NCBI GenBank assembly: GCA_947579665.1
Contig: OX388350.1
Coordinates: forward strand, 40,209,393 to 40,273,392
Length of the DNA stretch: 64,000 nucleotides
Reading direction: 5' to 3'
Source of the DNA: Sympetrum striolatum
Taxonomy: Eukaryota > Arthropoda > Insecta > Odonata > Libellulidae
Shown: piece after piece, positions 11,736 through 23,922 of the stretch
How the letters are laid out: every line of letters begins with the position of its first letter
Numbering within the stretch: position 1 is the first letter of the stretch
The notes under the pieces: model-generated
The model's input: only the letters and a program-made list of their open reading frames with translations
The model's database searches: none
What the model was told of the DNA's origin: nothing
Translations under genes and position numbers: made by a program

Positions 11736-11837
11736 AATTATATTATATACATAAAATGTTTTGTGTAGGCGAATAGAAATAAAGAGGAAAAGAAACTTTA
11801 GAAGGAGTGGATGTAGAAAAATCTAAGGTGATATCTT

Positions 11838-11925
11838 AGGGAAAACGATCCACTGCAGGAAAACACCCACAAAGAAGGGGTGTGAAAAACCTGCGAAAAC
11901 CTACTAATAGTATGTACAAGATAAA
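11838..11925 (+). repeat. Short interspersed family, second copy
   Basis: 'ctgcaggaaaacacccacaa' and 'gaaaaacctgcgaaaaccta', matching 3.2 kb (minus) and 15.0 kb (plus). About 90 bases. Confidence 0.5.
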
Positions 11926-13429
11926 AGATATAAAAGAAAGCTGTGTATAACATGGAAATTATAAAAGCAGTAATATACCAAAATTAAAAAAATGAGAGTA
12001 ATATCAAAAAATAAAAAAGGGGAAAATGAAATAGTAAACAATGAGGAAATAATAAACATAAGATAAAACATTCCAACGAAATTTAAAAATTAATAAAACC
12101 AATCAAAAAAGAAAATTGCAGGTATACACCATGAAAAAAATAATAAATCTTTCAAAAAAACGAAAAAATAAAACATTCAAATAAGATAAAATGAAATTGT
12201 TTTGAAATTGAAACTAAAAATGGCATGTGAAAAATTTAGCAGTGAATTAATTAAAAGGGAGGAAAGTCGAGAAAAGAGTTTCATAGTGAATATTCTTCTT
12301 ATATTTACTATTGAACTTTTTCTGACTGTCCTCCCTTAACTTCACTTCTCAATTACCGTGTTCCAAACAGATCCAGCGGTTTGACATCCTTACTTCATTA
12401 TACCACTACTAGACTTTCACTTAGCAAGCGCTTACTTTTCGCCTTCTTTCTCTTCTCAACTCAATTCCTCCTTCTGTTGATCCTTTTTCCCAATCCTATG
12501 GGACATTTTTAAATTAAGCTTACCACACGCAGGATCCTTTTAATGGTTTTCTGTGTTTATTTTTCTCTCTACTTTTTGTTATTATCTGCTGTTTATGTTG
12601 CTATATTTTTATATTTTTACTCGTTATATTGTCACCATAATATGCATTGTATGCCTTATGTGACAAATGAATAAATAAATAAACAATTGAGGAATCGGCT
12701 TCGGGTTACTCGTGCGAGGGGTCTAAAATAGGGGTGTTCGACCCATTCTACCCTTATAGCCATTCGTAATGGGCCAATAGCAGTTAAAAACTTCCTTTCG
12801 GAGGCTTCTTCCATTTTTTATCTAAAAGCGTGATATATTACGCGTATAAAAGAAAATCTACTAGAATCTCTCATGAAAATTCATAAACTTAGATAAAAGT
12901 AATGAAATATTTGACACCTCCTTTGCACAACATATTCTCAATGGTGTTTACGATTTGACAACTTTAAGCTATTTTTTGGATTGGCTGTTCCTTTTGCGCA
13001 GAACTCTTCAATATCCCCGATGAATATTCGTTTTTTTCCAGAAATGATTTACATACATTTGCTCGAATTCTCACGATAACCAAGGCTGTCAAAGAACTTT
13101 CAGACCAAGTGAACTTTTTCACAGACTCTTTGAATAAAATTAAAAAGAAATGTTATTCCATAATTAGTTTCTGTTCATTATCTTTATTATGTAATAATAT
13201 TGCGCTCTTACTTCACACAATTTTTATTTATATATTTACGCACTATCTCCTCTTATTTTATAGTCTGATGTACGTAATTTATTATTACTATTAAAAGCTG
13301 AAAAGTGTTGCATTCGTTAACTATATAGAGTACAGCAAAGGCAATTTGTTTTGTAAAGAATTAATACTTTAATTGAGAAGAAGGTATACCTGCTGAATGA
13401 AATAAAATTATCGTATTGATGTAATCTGA

Positions 13430-13575
13430 AATATAGTTTTGAAATATAAAAAAATAGAATTTATTTTATAGATATAAATATAAAGAATTAAAAATAATAT
13501 AAATGTAGAAAATAGAATTTATTTTATAAATTAATATAAAAATAAATAATAATATAAATATAAAAAATAGAATGA
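13430..13575 (+). repeat. AT-rich imperfect tandem repeat
   Basis: 'aatagaatttattttata' occurs twice, about 65 bases apart, within an A/T-only tract. Confidence 0.6.
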
Positions 13576-14319
13576 AACAACATTTAAAGATTGATTACTT
13601 TAAACGACTGCACGCTTTCAATATTTTATTTTATACCAAATACCTTTATTCCAGTCATCTTTCATCCGCATCCAGTAAATTTCTTTTTTATTTTCTTTTT
13701 CATCACTTAACGCGAGCATGTTTAAAAATTCGCGTCACTTTTCAAAACTCTTTCATTTTATTGAACAAAGCTGATGGAAGAGATGGATGGCAGTGGACCG
13801 TACCCAATCCTTTGTTCGCATTTCATAATTATGAGAAACCCATCAAAGCCTGGGGTTGATTAATGAAACCTGCGACCGCGTACATTCTCTTAATTAACCT
13901 CGTTAAATATAAAAATTCGTTTAAATACTTCATTTTTCACTTATATGAATGCTGCGCTAAATAAACAACAGATGGATAAGGGAATGGAATGTTATACCCG
14001 GATATTTTTCATTCAAATGCCGAAAAATGTTAAAAGTTTCTAATACACGCTTAAACTTTATAAAAATTTAATTTTGTGCATACATGATTCTCGTTTTCTA
14101 TTCAATCCTTTTCAATTCAATGTACATTTATGGATAATATGTATTGAAAGGACACCTATATTTTGTTTTGCAGACCACATTAAAGGTCTTCTTCTGTCTA
14201 TGGATTTACATAAATAAATATTTAAATGACGAAATGGTTATATATCTCCATACATAATGTAAGATCTATTTTTATAGTATATACACATATTTTTAAATTA
14301 ATCATTTTCATTTGCGTTG

Positions 14320-14420
14320 AGTTTATGTAAAGAAAAGGAAAGTTTGGACGCGGAATACTAGGGAATGAGAAGAGGAACGCCGACAAAAACGGCTATTGGA
14401 GATTTTAAACCTCTAATTGT
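14320..14420 (-). repeat. Half copy of the 49.4-kb element family
   Basis: Minus-strand 'agaggtttaaaatctccaat' and 'gttcctcttctcattccc' match 49365-49410. No hammerhead core here. Confidence 0.5.
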
Positions 14421-14984
14421 GTTTATGTATCATAAAAGTTTGTATATAACTATAAATTAATATAAAAGACGTATACAGCCCAAAGGAGGTTTTAAGGGAT
14501 CCCTCCCGTAGTCGGGTAAGTGCACTGCCAAATTGTTTATTAATCATAAATAAATAAATAACCGCTAAAAAACGATGAACTGAAATATTTACGGAAAATC
14601 TGCATATACTTCAAAGGGTGCAATGGCTAGCATGGGCAACACACAGTTAAGTTAGTAGTTGCAAATGGTTGTTTTAAGTAGACAGAGTGATTAATTTCCA
14701 CCGGAATACGTTTTACCTATATATACGAGGCTCGGCTTGCAAGTAATACCTCATTACCACCCCTGAATTATCAGAACAGAATAAAGATGGCATGAATGTA
14801 ATATAATAATTATAAAACGACTTCTATTTGGCTGAGATCGAGACCAATGTTTCTTAAACACAAACCTTCATCATAAAAGATTTAAAAGAGTTAGCTTGCA
14901 AAAAATACACAAAATATAACTACTTCGTGGGTTTAGTTTAATGTTTGGTCTTAGTTTTAATTTACCTTATAGAACACCTAAGCT

Positions 14985-15075
14985 TTCGCATCGGAAAAGA
15001 TAATACCACAACAGGAAAATATCCGGAGAAAGGAGGGTAAGAAAAACCAGCGAAACCTACGGATAGTGTAGGAAA
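14985..15075 (+). repeat. Short interspersed family, third copy
   Basis: 'acaggaaaatatccggagaa' and 'aaaaaccagcgaaacctacg', the most diverged of the three. Confidence 0.45.
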
Positions 15076-15779
15076 TTTTTAAGGAGGAAACAAATTAAGA
15101 TGGATGTGAAAGGCAAAGATAACAATCCAGGCAGATATTTACATAAATAATAATTGGAATGTTTACATAAAAATAAACAGTAAAATAACGTAATGAAAGA
15201 TAATATAAGATAACAAGACAGGTCAGTATTAAAAATATAATAAATGTATTGCATGAAATTGTTTTCTGCATGAATTGCACGTTATTGTACTGAAGGATAC
15301 CAAAAGAAATTAAAATCGTATCTAACTGTAACTTATTTCTAAAAAAGACTGAAAATTGGCCATTGGATCATGAAGAAATTGGTGTTTTTTTTCTTGAAAT
15401 TTTTGAGAGATTCTTTGTTCATTGACTTACTTTTTAAATTTTATTTTCCGTCTCTATTGTTTATCAATTTTTCTTGTATGGCATTTCCTTTGTATTAATA
15501 TGTCACTTCATTTTTCTTATATTTGTATTATACTATCGTAATATTATTGTAATAAAAAACGTCACTATCCTAAGATAAATGAGTGCTTTAATGTATTTCT
15601 ATGTTTTGTGAACAAAAAACGTATATTGTATTACCGGTGTCAATAATACAGGATAACCTTTGTTGACACCTAAAGCTCTAGTATCTTATAAAATTATGTA
15701 AATTATACTGTATTAATTTTATATGTAATATTTAGACCAAATAAATACATTCATTCATTCATTAAAATATAGAGCCAGT

Positions 15780-18700
15780 ACATCTTGTTAGAAAATATAA
15801 TATCAAACTCGTATAGAAAATGCTTACTTTTAGGTAACCGGAAGGGTCATCATCTGGGAGGAGATTGCATAATAAAAGAGGCGATCGGAAGCAAATTCAG
15901 AGAACAGCGGGCAGAAAAAGGTTTCAGATATTGGACGAGCAAGGAAAATTAAAAGGAATCATCTTGAGCTGAAGATGGAAGTAGAGGATAGGGAAAAATG
16001 GAGAACTCGTTATCCTATGTAATCAAGGACCCGCAGAAAAAAACAAAAAGTCAATGATGATCTAGATGAGCGTGGAAGTCATTTGCAATTTTTTGCACCG
16101 GATATCGAAATTGGATTGGCTCACGGAAGGGCCGCTCAGTCAGCTGACTGGACATTCCTTATTGCTATTCGATAAGTAATTAGGATATGGAAAACTAATG
16201 TAAATGCGAGATGGGATTATTCTGGAGATTTCGGAATCGATACTTGGGAGTCTTCGGATGTGGGTCAGTCAAATATAAAGACGGGAACTTTTAATTATGA
16301 ATTCGAGTTAATTTGAATCTAATTTTTACCAAAAAAAACTTCAAGACGAAATAAAGTACTCATGAATTTACTCTGCTCGTATTACTCTTTCCGCCTCGAA
16401 ATTTTTACAGCACTATTGATTTTCCTGAAATTCGCAATATATGTCATCAACTGATTTTCATTTCGCGTGGAGAATGAACGAGCAGTTAAATAATAAAAGT
16501 CTTATTTTTCATTTCCAGTTGTGCGACATATTTTTTTCAATATTAATTTATATTTCGTTGTATGAACACAAAATGAATTCCTTAAAAAAATATTCCATAA
16601 CTTAGCAGTTATCTTGCTGTTAATCTTACAAATATGGATTTAAAAATAAAATCTACGGAGGCGGCAGTAATTTTGTGTAAATTCGTGATAGAAAGATAAT
16701 GTATACTTTCCCATACATTTATGGCAATAAATATGGATATATTTTATAGATGTGAGCATAACAAACATTTTGCTAGAAAAAACTCAATCAATATATTTTA
16801 AGCAATGTAAATAGATCAATGTAAATTAATATAAATAACGTAATCTACCGTAAAAATCAATTTGAGTTTTTAATATAACCAATATTTTCAATGTAACTTT
16901 TGTGTCATTTTGCACAGAGAAATGTGACCAAAAGCGATTTATAAAAAATATAACCTCATCTATAAGTATTATAGTAAGGTAACATTTGCATCACCTCAGA
17001 GATAAAGCTACGAATGCATATTCTCCAGATGTCTACGTGCTGCATTGCAGTATTTCGGAAACGGGTTAATCAGTTCTTTCGATGGAGAATAGGGAAAATC
17101 AAAAATATCAACGCTTCCGAAGGAAAGGTATTTTTGTCTACGAAAAATGATATTCGATGAATTTAAGTTGCAGAGATAGAAATTCAATTCAAGCTCTTCT
17201 GCAAACATCCCACCGTCAATTTAATTCAAACTCATCGCTGACTCTCAATAAGTATTTATTTCGAATCGAATAAATATTTTTAACATTTTAATTTTACAGT
17301 GAGTGATTAAATATTTACTTCCACGGAAAACTAGGGTTAAAGAGAAGATAAAATTCATAAACATTATTTTTAATTATTTCCGTCGGTTTTATTCTGTTTT
17401 TCCCAAGAGATAGTTGGTTCACCACGGTTGGTTCATTTTCTACCACGAACACTGCCAAGACATCACATCCAAGGAATATGAGGTACATGTTTCCGATTCA
17501 ATGGGTTATTTTGCTGAAAATTAGTTTCATATACAAGCAACGTTATCTGCTTGACGTAATTTGGTAGAATCGTACAGTTTTGCAGTTTGGTACAGAGGGT
17601 GTACCATGCACGAGGCTTACTTAGGGGTTTCGATTGTGCAAAATATTTTTATAAATAGCAGTGATCATTAGTTTTTATAAATAGCAGTGATCGGCTATTC
17701 CTAGAATCCAATTAGCATAAAAAATGCCTAGGTTCACTTTGCTGCCAATTAATTTTCGTTTTGTTATATTTCCTAGTTTTATGCTCTACATTGGGCTTCT
17801 TTAAAGACTTATAACTATGAATTTCATGTCGCTCTTTCCATGTTTAATATTTCATGCAAACTTATTTCTATTTGTTTCATCTACGTGAGAGTGTATTTGT
17901 ATTGTCTTTGTTTGCCTATCAGATTTTCCATAACCCTGAAATAGTCGAGTCGGATCTATATAATCTGAGTGGTATGCATCTGAAATTTAAAAAGAAGAGG
18001 GAAAGAGAAATAAATGGTGAAAGTAAAGTGTCAGCAGTAAGTCTGAATCCATTAACAATTTAAGTACTCAATTATACAACAATACATTTCAGAGTAATAC
18101 TGAATTTAAATTTCAAGAAATAAGTAGTTGAATGAAACAGAATAAAACAAGGAAAAATTAAGAAAATATGGGAAAAGAAACACATACAATTCATACTAAA
18201 AGTAAAATTCAGTTATTATTCATTTAACAAAGAAAACTATTCGAACAAAAGAAATGGAGTTGAGAAATGGAGATCGAGCAAAAGGGGTTTTTTCATAAAT
18301 TTATTTCGGTAAAAGAGTTAAAATACCCCGACATGTGGTACGTCCTTCTACCCTACTCCAATCAAACAATATATATCATAGAAGGATGTACTCCCAATTG
18401 GAGAGATGCTGAAATACTGAATTAAGATAAATATTGAAGTTATAACAATCCGTTGTAACGGAAGCATTCAGTATTTATTCACTTATTACAGAAAACTAAG
18501 AAACTGAATATCATCTCCGAACCACAAAAATTGAGAATTTTCTATCGCATTTTATAATTCACGGAAGAGGAAATAACATTGTTGTTGCTGCGTTCTAAAA
18601 AGTGCTTCGTATACTTAGGTCATTTCGCGCGTGAATCGAATCGAAACCGGGACCAATGCGTAGCCCATTTGGCTATCCCAGAGAAATAATATGTCCGAAT

Positions 18701-19400
18701 CACAAAAGTCGAGCATTTTCCTAACCCATTGTATAATTGACTAAAGGAGTAAATATAATATTCGAACCATAAAAGTTGAGTATTTCTCTATTCCATTATA
18801 GATGCCACGAACGTGGCATTTCACAAATTTATTTTCGTAAAATCGTTATATTACCCCGAAATAAAGTACGTCACCCTACTCCCACTCAAACAACGACGGC
18901 AATATTTCCCACGGATAAACTTAAAACGTCCCAGATTGACGCCAAAAGCGGACCGAAAATTTATCGAAAGAAACTCAATCCTCGGGCGATTTCTTAAAGG
19001 CGCCGCAGCTAATTTGAGAGGGAAATCCAGCGATGGGATCGGAAAGGGCGGAAAATAATAAAGGGAAAAAATATCGGGTGCGTTACGCGGGAAGAAAATG
19101 AGATATCCGAAGAAGGCGGAAGACAAATGGCTTCTGGAAAATGCGATGGAAATGAGAACGATAAAATGAGAGAAATATGACGTGGAAATGAGACGGGATT
19201 GAGGTATTTTGAGCGGAAGCGGGGGCAGGGGGAAATAACCCTGAGGAAGCAAGGTCAGGAAAAGTGAGTTAGTCGGACTGTATTAGGAAATAAAAGACTA
19301 TCCGCCCCGAAATGTCACTTGGGTGCCCTTTTTATAAGATGACGTGACGCTTACTTATGATCGACTATGATCTTCGTGGATTTGAAGGTTCTTCCTCATA
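15780..19400. other. Spacer, no gene recognised
   Basis: AT-rich sequence with GC-richer islands (about 15840-16270, 17000-17210 and 18880-19330). The 133-codon minus ORF at 18851-19252 lies in a purine-skewed island and looks compositional. A 24-base direct duplication ('ataaatagcagtgatc') occurs at about 17650-17692. Confidence 0.4.
18640..18690 (-). repeat. tRNA-related SINE fragment
   Basis: Minus-strand 'gatagccaaatgggctacgc' (box A-like) and 'cggtttcgattcgatt' (decayed box B). Confidence 0.4.
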
Positions 19401-19424
19401 AATACAATGAATTTGTCTCACTAA

Positions 19425-19500
19425 TGTACTGATAAGCGGGCCTGCGTAGTAATTCTGAGGTCCTGGGTTCGATTCCTGTTGAGGGATGGATGTGAGTGTT
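19425..19500 (+). repeat. tRNA-related SINE fragment
   Basis: B box 'gggttcgattcct' at about 19465-19477 after a decayed box A ('gcgggcctgcgtagt'). Confidence 0.45.
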
Positions 19501-20284
19501 CTACTACGACATTGTTTGATTCGTAAATAGGGTCTGCGTCGGATGTCAAGGGGGTGTCTATATTCTTTCGTTTAGGAATATTTTAAATTTGCATACAAGA
19601 GTTGGTCACATGCATTAAAAATCATGAAAATAAATATTCTTTCACTGTTTACTTCAATGATATATTAAACAAAATTAAAAATTATTAAATAAAATATTCA
19701 CAATGAAACTTCATCTGGAGTGAATTTCCACGTCTCTCGCCCTTTAGTCGTATTTGCGTTTAGCAATCATATGCTAAATAATCTCGCATTCATTTTAATC
19801 TTCCCGACATATCCTGATGAATTCGATAATTTTAATTTTAAGCATAATATAGGAATACTTAGACGTAAGAAATAAAATACTTAGCATAACATTGAATATA
19901 TACGACAAGAGTCTAAAAATAGACCCGAACTCCGTACAAAATTATTTACATAATATAATATTTACATGAAAATATATTCAAAAATTCTTGTAAAAATGAG
20001 TTAAGGCCAGTCTGGAATGGTCCACAAATGAAGGTAGAAAGATCAGAATGTTAGAAAGTCGATATAATAGAGAATTAAAGCAGGAACTTTCAAAGCTCAG
20101 GGATTCAGTTGGACGTGAAACATTAGGAAGGAAACAATGGGTTAAGGGTGACTATACGTAGAAAGGAATGCACCAAGGAAAATTTATAAGGAGAAACGGG
20201 CATGAACCGGCCATGAAGCCTCTTGCCCCTCTTCTCTAGCTCTTGGGCTTCTGCTACCATATTCTAATTATAGAAATATTTTTC

Positions 20285-20325
20285 TACATATACATCTACA
20301 TTAATACCCTGTGTGGTAGGAATAG
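20285..20325 (-). mobile_element. Possible CR1 3' terminus
   Basis: The stretch 'acatctacattaatacc' followed by 'ctgtgtggtagg' resembles the outer 3' end of the CR1 element at 33996-34040. Only about 35 bases match, so this is a short relic. Confidence 0.35.
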
Positions 20326-20339
20326 TGTATCTTTCGTTT

Positions 20340-20600
20340 ACTTTTGTAAAACTCTGATGGCATGATACCTACTGAGGTATGACTGAATAGTGACACTAAT
20401 TAAGACCTCTCCTTATGGAATGCTAAAGTAAATTGTTACTAGCAAAGTCATTTTGCTTCACTTGCGTGGACATATTCCGCTTATAGCAATCTGGTTTTGC
20501 GGGGAAAGGAAAAGCGAAATACCTTACTTCTCACCCCGTTTAGTGAGCCTCATTGCCCTCTACTAGCTCTTGAAAGCTAATTTCAGAGGAAGTGAGGCTC
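20340..20600 (+). repeat. Interspersed repeat family of the 20-23 kb region, copy 1
   Basis: 'tgcttcacttgcgtggacat' then 'attccgctta'. Related copies lie at 22254-22530 (minus) and 22575-22810 (plus). Confidence 0.5.
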
Positions 20601-20774
20601 CAACAAGCCATCAGGCTGTTTACTTTATAGATAGATGTTTGTGATAAAATTAAATGAAAGTTACACTCTTCTCTTTCCTCTACCAAAAGACTGCTGTAAA
20701 CATTCCATTCATCAATACATGATAACGGAAACCATATTCACTCCTTTCGCTAGGTAAGGAAAATCCAAGAAAAG

Positions 20775-20905
20775 CGTTAAAGGTACTTTGCACATAAGGG
20801 CGAGCACCCAGGAAAAACCCCAAGGAATAAGGGACTTGAAAAAAGTCTGACGGGGCAGGGAATCGAACCCGGGATCTTCGTATTTTTTCAAGTCCGTTTT
20901 TCCAT
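20775..20905 (-). repeat. tRNA-related SINE, same family as at 1.0 kb
   Basis: On the minus strand the B box 'gggttcgattccc' (about 20871-20859) is followed by 'gtcagacttttttcaagtcc' and then 'cgcccttatgtgcaaagt'. This tail is shared with the 1.0-kb copy. Confidence 0.65.
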
Positions 20906-22253
20906 ATGAAAATCCGTTCGGACGTTGATACAAAGTTACAAAGTTTATCGAAAGTAGCTTTTCCATAGCTCAATGTATATTTCATTGCATGGTGAGATTA
21001 CTTTTTTACAACGAAGTAAAAACTGTATGCGATCCGATTGGGAATATCTCGCTAACTTTGAACTCTAGCATTGTTTTCCCTGTGAGCTCAACCGTCGCTC
21101 CGAAAAGTATTAATCAAATTCATCTCTTCCCCATTCGTTTACGCAACCCTGAGAGAGGCATGAGCAACTCGGTTACGGTCCACGTGAAACTAGGTTAGCA
21201 GAGTTACGGTTAATAATTCGAAATTAGGTCCCTTCGACCTCTATCATCGTTATCGTACTCGATTTCGCCATTAATCTAGTTCCGACGATGAAAATCCTGA
21301 ATAGGAGGCTTCCGCAAAGAATTGGATAAAACGCGATTGAATTTCCTCCTCTTCAATAGCGGCTCTGAAGAGAGAGTCGGGGACCTGGAAAATCCAATCC
21401 ATACCAGGCAGCTTCACCTAGTTACCAAACTCGGAAGTTTCTCCGCATAAACTGCTCTCCGCTACTAATGGCTGCAGATGGAAATATCATATAACCATTT
21501 AGTTAGCGATTTCCCCCGAGTTCCAAGGGTATGTTACAGAGAGTTCGACAGCCTCGAAATTTTAAGCGGGAATAGTTTTGAATTTCGTCTCTATGCGAAA
21601 TAGAGCATAAATACTCTTTACGACAGCGGTATAATTTATTGCAAATATAAAAGATTGATATTTTAAGGTATAAAAGTGGGTAGGGAATAACACCTGCTGG
21701 AAGACATTGAAAAGAATATGTTGATTGCTGGGTAGAACTACGAGGGAGGTTCCATTCTCCAAATCATATACGACGAGACGATCACAGATTCGAAGTAAAG
21801 GATCGTGAACAGAAAGCCAATGTGGCGAAATATACATTTATTATGATAAAAGTGGAATGGTATGTAAGGTTATCCGAAATGTACGCAGAATTTAAACCTT
21901 TCAGGAGAGCTAAAAAGAAAAATGGAACACGGCTGTTTTATTAACATCAAGAGTCAAAAGAGCACCAAATAGCCGTTGTCTGCGTACAACCCGTCGTGCG
22001 GAAGAAAATAGATCAGTTTCAAGTATACATTTAATTCTATTAGTCTCTATCCCAAAATTATTTGTTCCTTCGGGGTCGGTGAATCGGTAAAGTTTTCTGA
22101 TAACATGAACAATGAGAATACGGTTCCTGCTACCATATCTGGAGTATTGGGATACTTCTGGTATATCTTCTGGCACGGGATTAGGAAAATGTATCATTCA
22201 TTACTTTATCACAGTCGTTCATCGTGTGAAAGCTACTGAGGTATGATAGATGC

Positions 22254-22530
22254 TTAATCTGTAAAGTATTCAGCCCGAAGACCGGTTGGTACCGCACCCC
22301 CTCCAACATAAGCTACTAAGATCTTGCAGAGAGGAATGAGGTTTACTAGGCAGGATAAGGAGTGGGGTAGTTTGCCATTGCTTTCCTCACTGAGCCAAAA
22401 TGCAATGAGCGGAACATGTCCACGCAAGTGAAGCACAATGACTATATGAGTAACACTTTTCCTGGTATTCCGTAGGGAGATACCATGATTAGTGCAATAA
22501 TTCAATCATACCTTGGTAGCTTTCATTTCA
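22254..22530 (-). repeat. Interspersed repeat family, copy 2
   Basis: Minus-strand 'tgcttcacttgcgtggacat' and 'gttccgctcattgcattttg'. The 83-codon minus ORF here belongs to the repeat and is not conserved in the other copies. Confidence 0.5.
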
Positions 22531-22574
22531 TCACAGCCATGATCAAAGACTGGTACAAAAAAAAATGAAAGACA

Positions 22575-22810
22575 ATTTTTTCTCAATCCTGTATTACATG
22601 AAAAATGAAAATATTCTATTCATCAGAGCATGGTAGCAGGAAGTGATGCTTAATAATGGCTCTAATTAAGGACTATCTTTATTAAATGTTAATAAAAGTG
22701 TAGCTCGTAGAGTCATTGTGTTTCAATTACGTGTACATGCTCAGCTTACATCGTAGCATTCTGACTTAGTGAGGAAAGCAAGGGCAAAATTCCCCACGTG
22801 TCTCTTTGAA
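22575..22810 (+). repeat. Interspersed repeat family, copy 3
   Basis: 'agagtcattgtgtttcaatt' and 'gacttagtgaggaaagcaag' place it in the same family; it sits in inverted orientation next to copy 2. Confidence 0.5.
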
Positions 22811-23170
22811 TCAGTATTACAGCTAATAATTCCTCACAATGGCGAAGTATCTTTTTATATTGACCCATTCGACGCTTGAAATGAGGCTAGTGATGGATTA
22901 GGATGAAGTAAGTATCTACATTGTGGATTAGGGATAAAGATTGAACCGAAACTGATGGTATCTGCTCCCGAAAACACTGACATATTGCCCGGTGATATTT
23001 ACCTCATCATTTGGATTACTGTTTGGGGATAAACTATTAATATGAGATTCTTAAACGAATGCCTGAACTTATAGAATTCTCTTGTATTTGAGAATAATAA
23101 CAGGCTCAATTGAGTGTATTATTAACGTTTCTATTTAATTATTCTCATCCACTACTTTGTTCTTTACGAT

Positions 23171-23270
23171 ACCGACTAGGAGGTGTAGAGGTTAGCCTGC
23201 TAGTACACCAATGCCAAGTCCCGGGTTCGAATCCCGGCTATTTCGATTTTTCTGGCTAGGGAATGGATTT
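23171..23270 (+). repeat. tRNA-related SINE
   Basis: Box-A-like 'gtgtagaggttagcctgc' and B box 'gggttcgaatccc' (about 23223-23235), with stems resembling a tRNA right half. The 3' tail 'gatttttctggctaggga' is shared in kind with other SINEs here. Confidence 0.55.
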
Positions 23271-23357
23271 TTGTCTTTTTAAATAGTAATAATTATTGAA
23301 ATGGATGTAATTGGGGTCTTCCAGTTTCCATTAGAGAATTTACTATAATTGATAGTA

Positions 23358-23434
23358 CACTCCTGGCCAAAATTAACGCAGCACCTCCCTAGCGATCCTA
23401 ACGGCCGGTGCTGCGTTAATTTTGGCCAGGACTG
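23358..23434. mobile_element. Palindromic Tc1/mariner-type mini-element
   Basis: The ends 'cctggccaaaattaacgcag' and its inverse form arms of about 28 bases around a 21-base centre. A TA lies on each side and the right end reads CAGTCCTGGCC outward, typical of Tc1/mariner termini and target. It is essentially two fused terminal repeats. Confidence 0.75.
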
Positions 23435-23721
23435 TACAATTAGTCAACTAACGTACAAATAAACAACCACAGATACGATGAATTGGAATAATTCAGTCTA
23501 CATAAAATATTACATTATACTACTTGGAAAATATTATGATATACTTAAGATTATAAAGTGATTTAAAACTAAAAATCATTCATGTTAACAATTTTAATAA
23601 TGTGATCTTTGAAGTTTATTTTGGAAAATTTTAACATTCTCCGGCATTAGAATGCAAATTCTCCAGGTCAACAATTCAAGGTATGGCAGGCTTTTTCCTC
23701 CGGAGTACTGATAAGTGGGGC

Positions 23722-23922
23722 CCTCACTCGTGTATGAGCCGAGGGGGAGATTTTTCAGCATAAAAATGCGCTGAAAAACTCGGGTTATACACGAAAAATA
23801 CGGTAAGTAATGACTATAGCACGTATATGATGAACAACCTTCACTCGAGTGTAAGCCAAGGGGGTCTTTTTCAGCATAAAAATGCGCTGAAAAACTCGGC
23901 TTATACACGAGTATATACGGTA
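23722..23922. repeat. Two tandem copies of a palindromic MITE
   Basis: Copies at about 23722-23795 and 23834-23922 each fold back: 'actcgtgtatgagccgag' or a close variant pairs with 'ctcggcttatacacgag'. The loop side contains 'tttttcagcataaaaatgcg'. The second ends 'tatacggta'. The copies differ by scattered substitutions. Confidence 0.65.

Noticed and set aside
12241..12350. Inverted repeat 'aagggaggaaagtc' / 'gactgtcctccctt'
   Set aside because: Only short matched blocks with many mismatches; not enough to call an element.
15960..15990. CTGAAGA as a hammerhead start
   Set aside because: No stem II and no GAAA at the right distance.
18851..19252. 133-codon minus ORF
   Set aside because: Composition-driven (Pro/Phe/Ser-rich) in a purine-skewed island; no family resemblance and no splice support.
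21910..22197. 95-codon minus ORF (MIHFPNPVPEDIPEV...)
   Set aside because: It looks protein-like, but I cannot place it in any family. It has no neighbouring exons and is short enough to be chance. It remains a candidate only.
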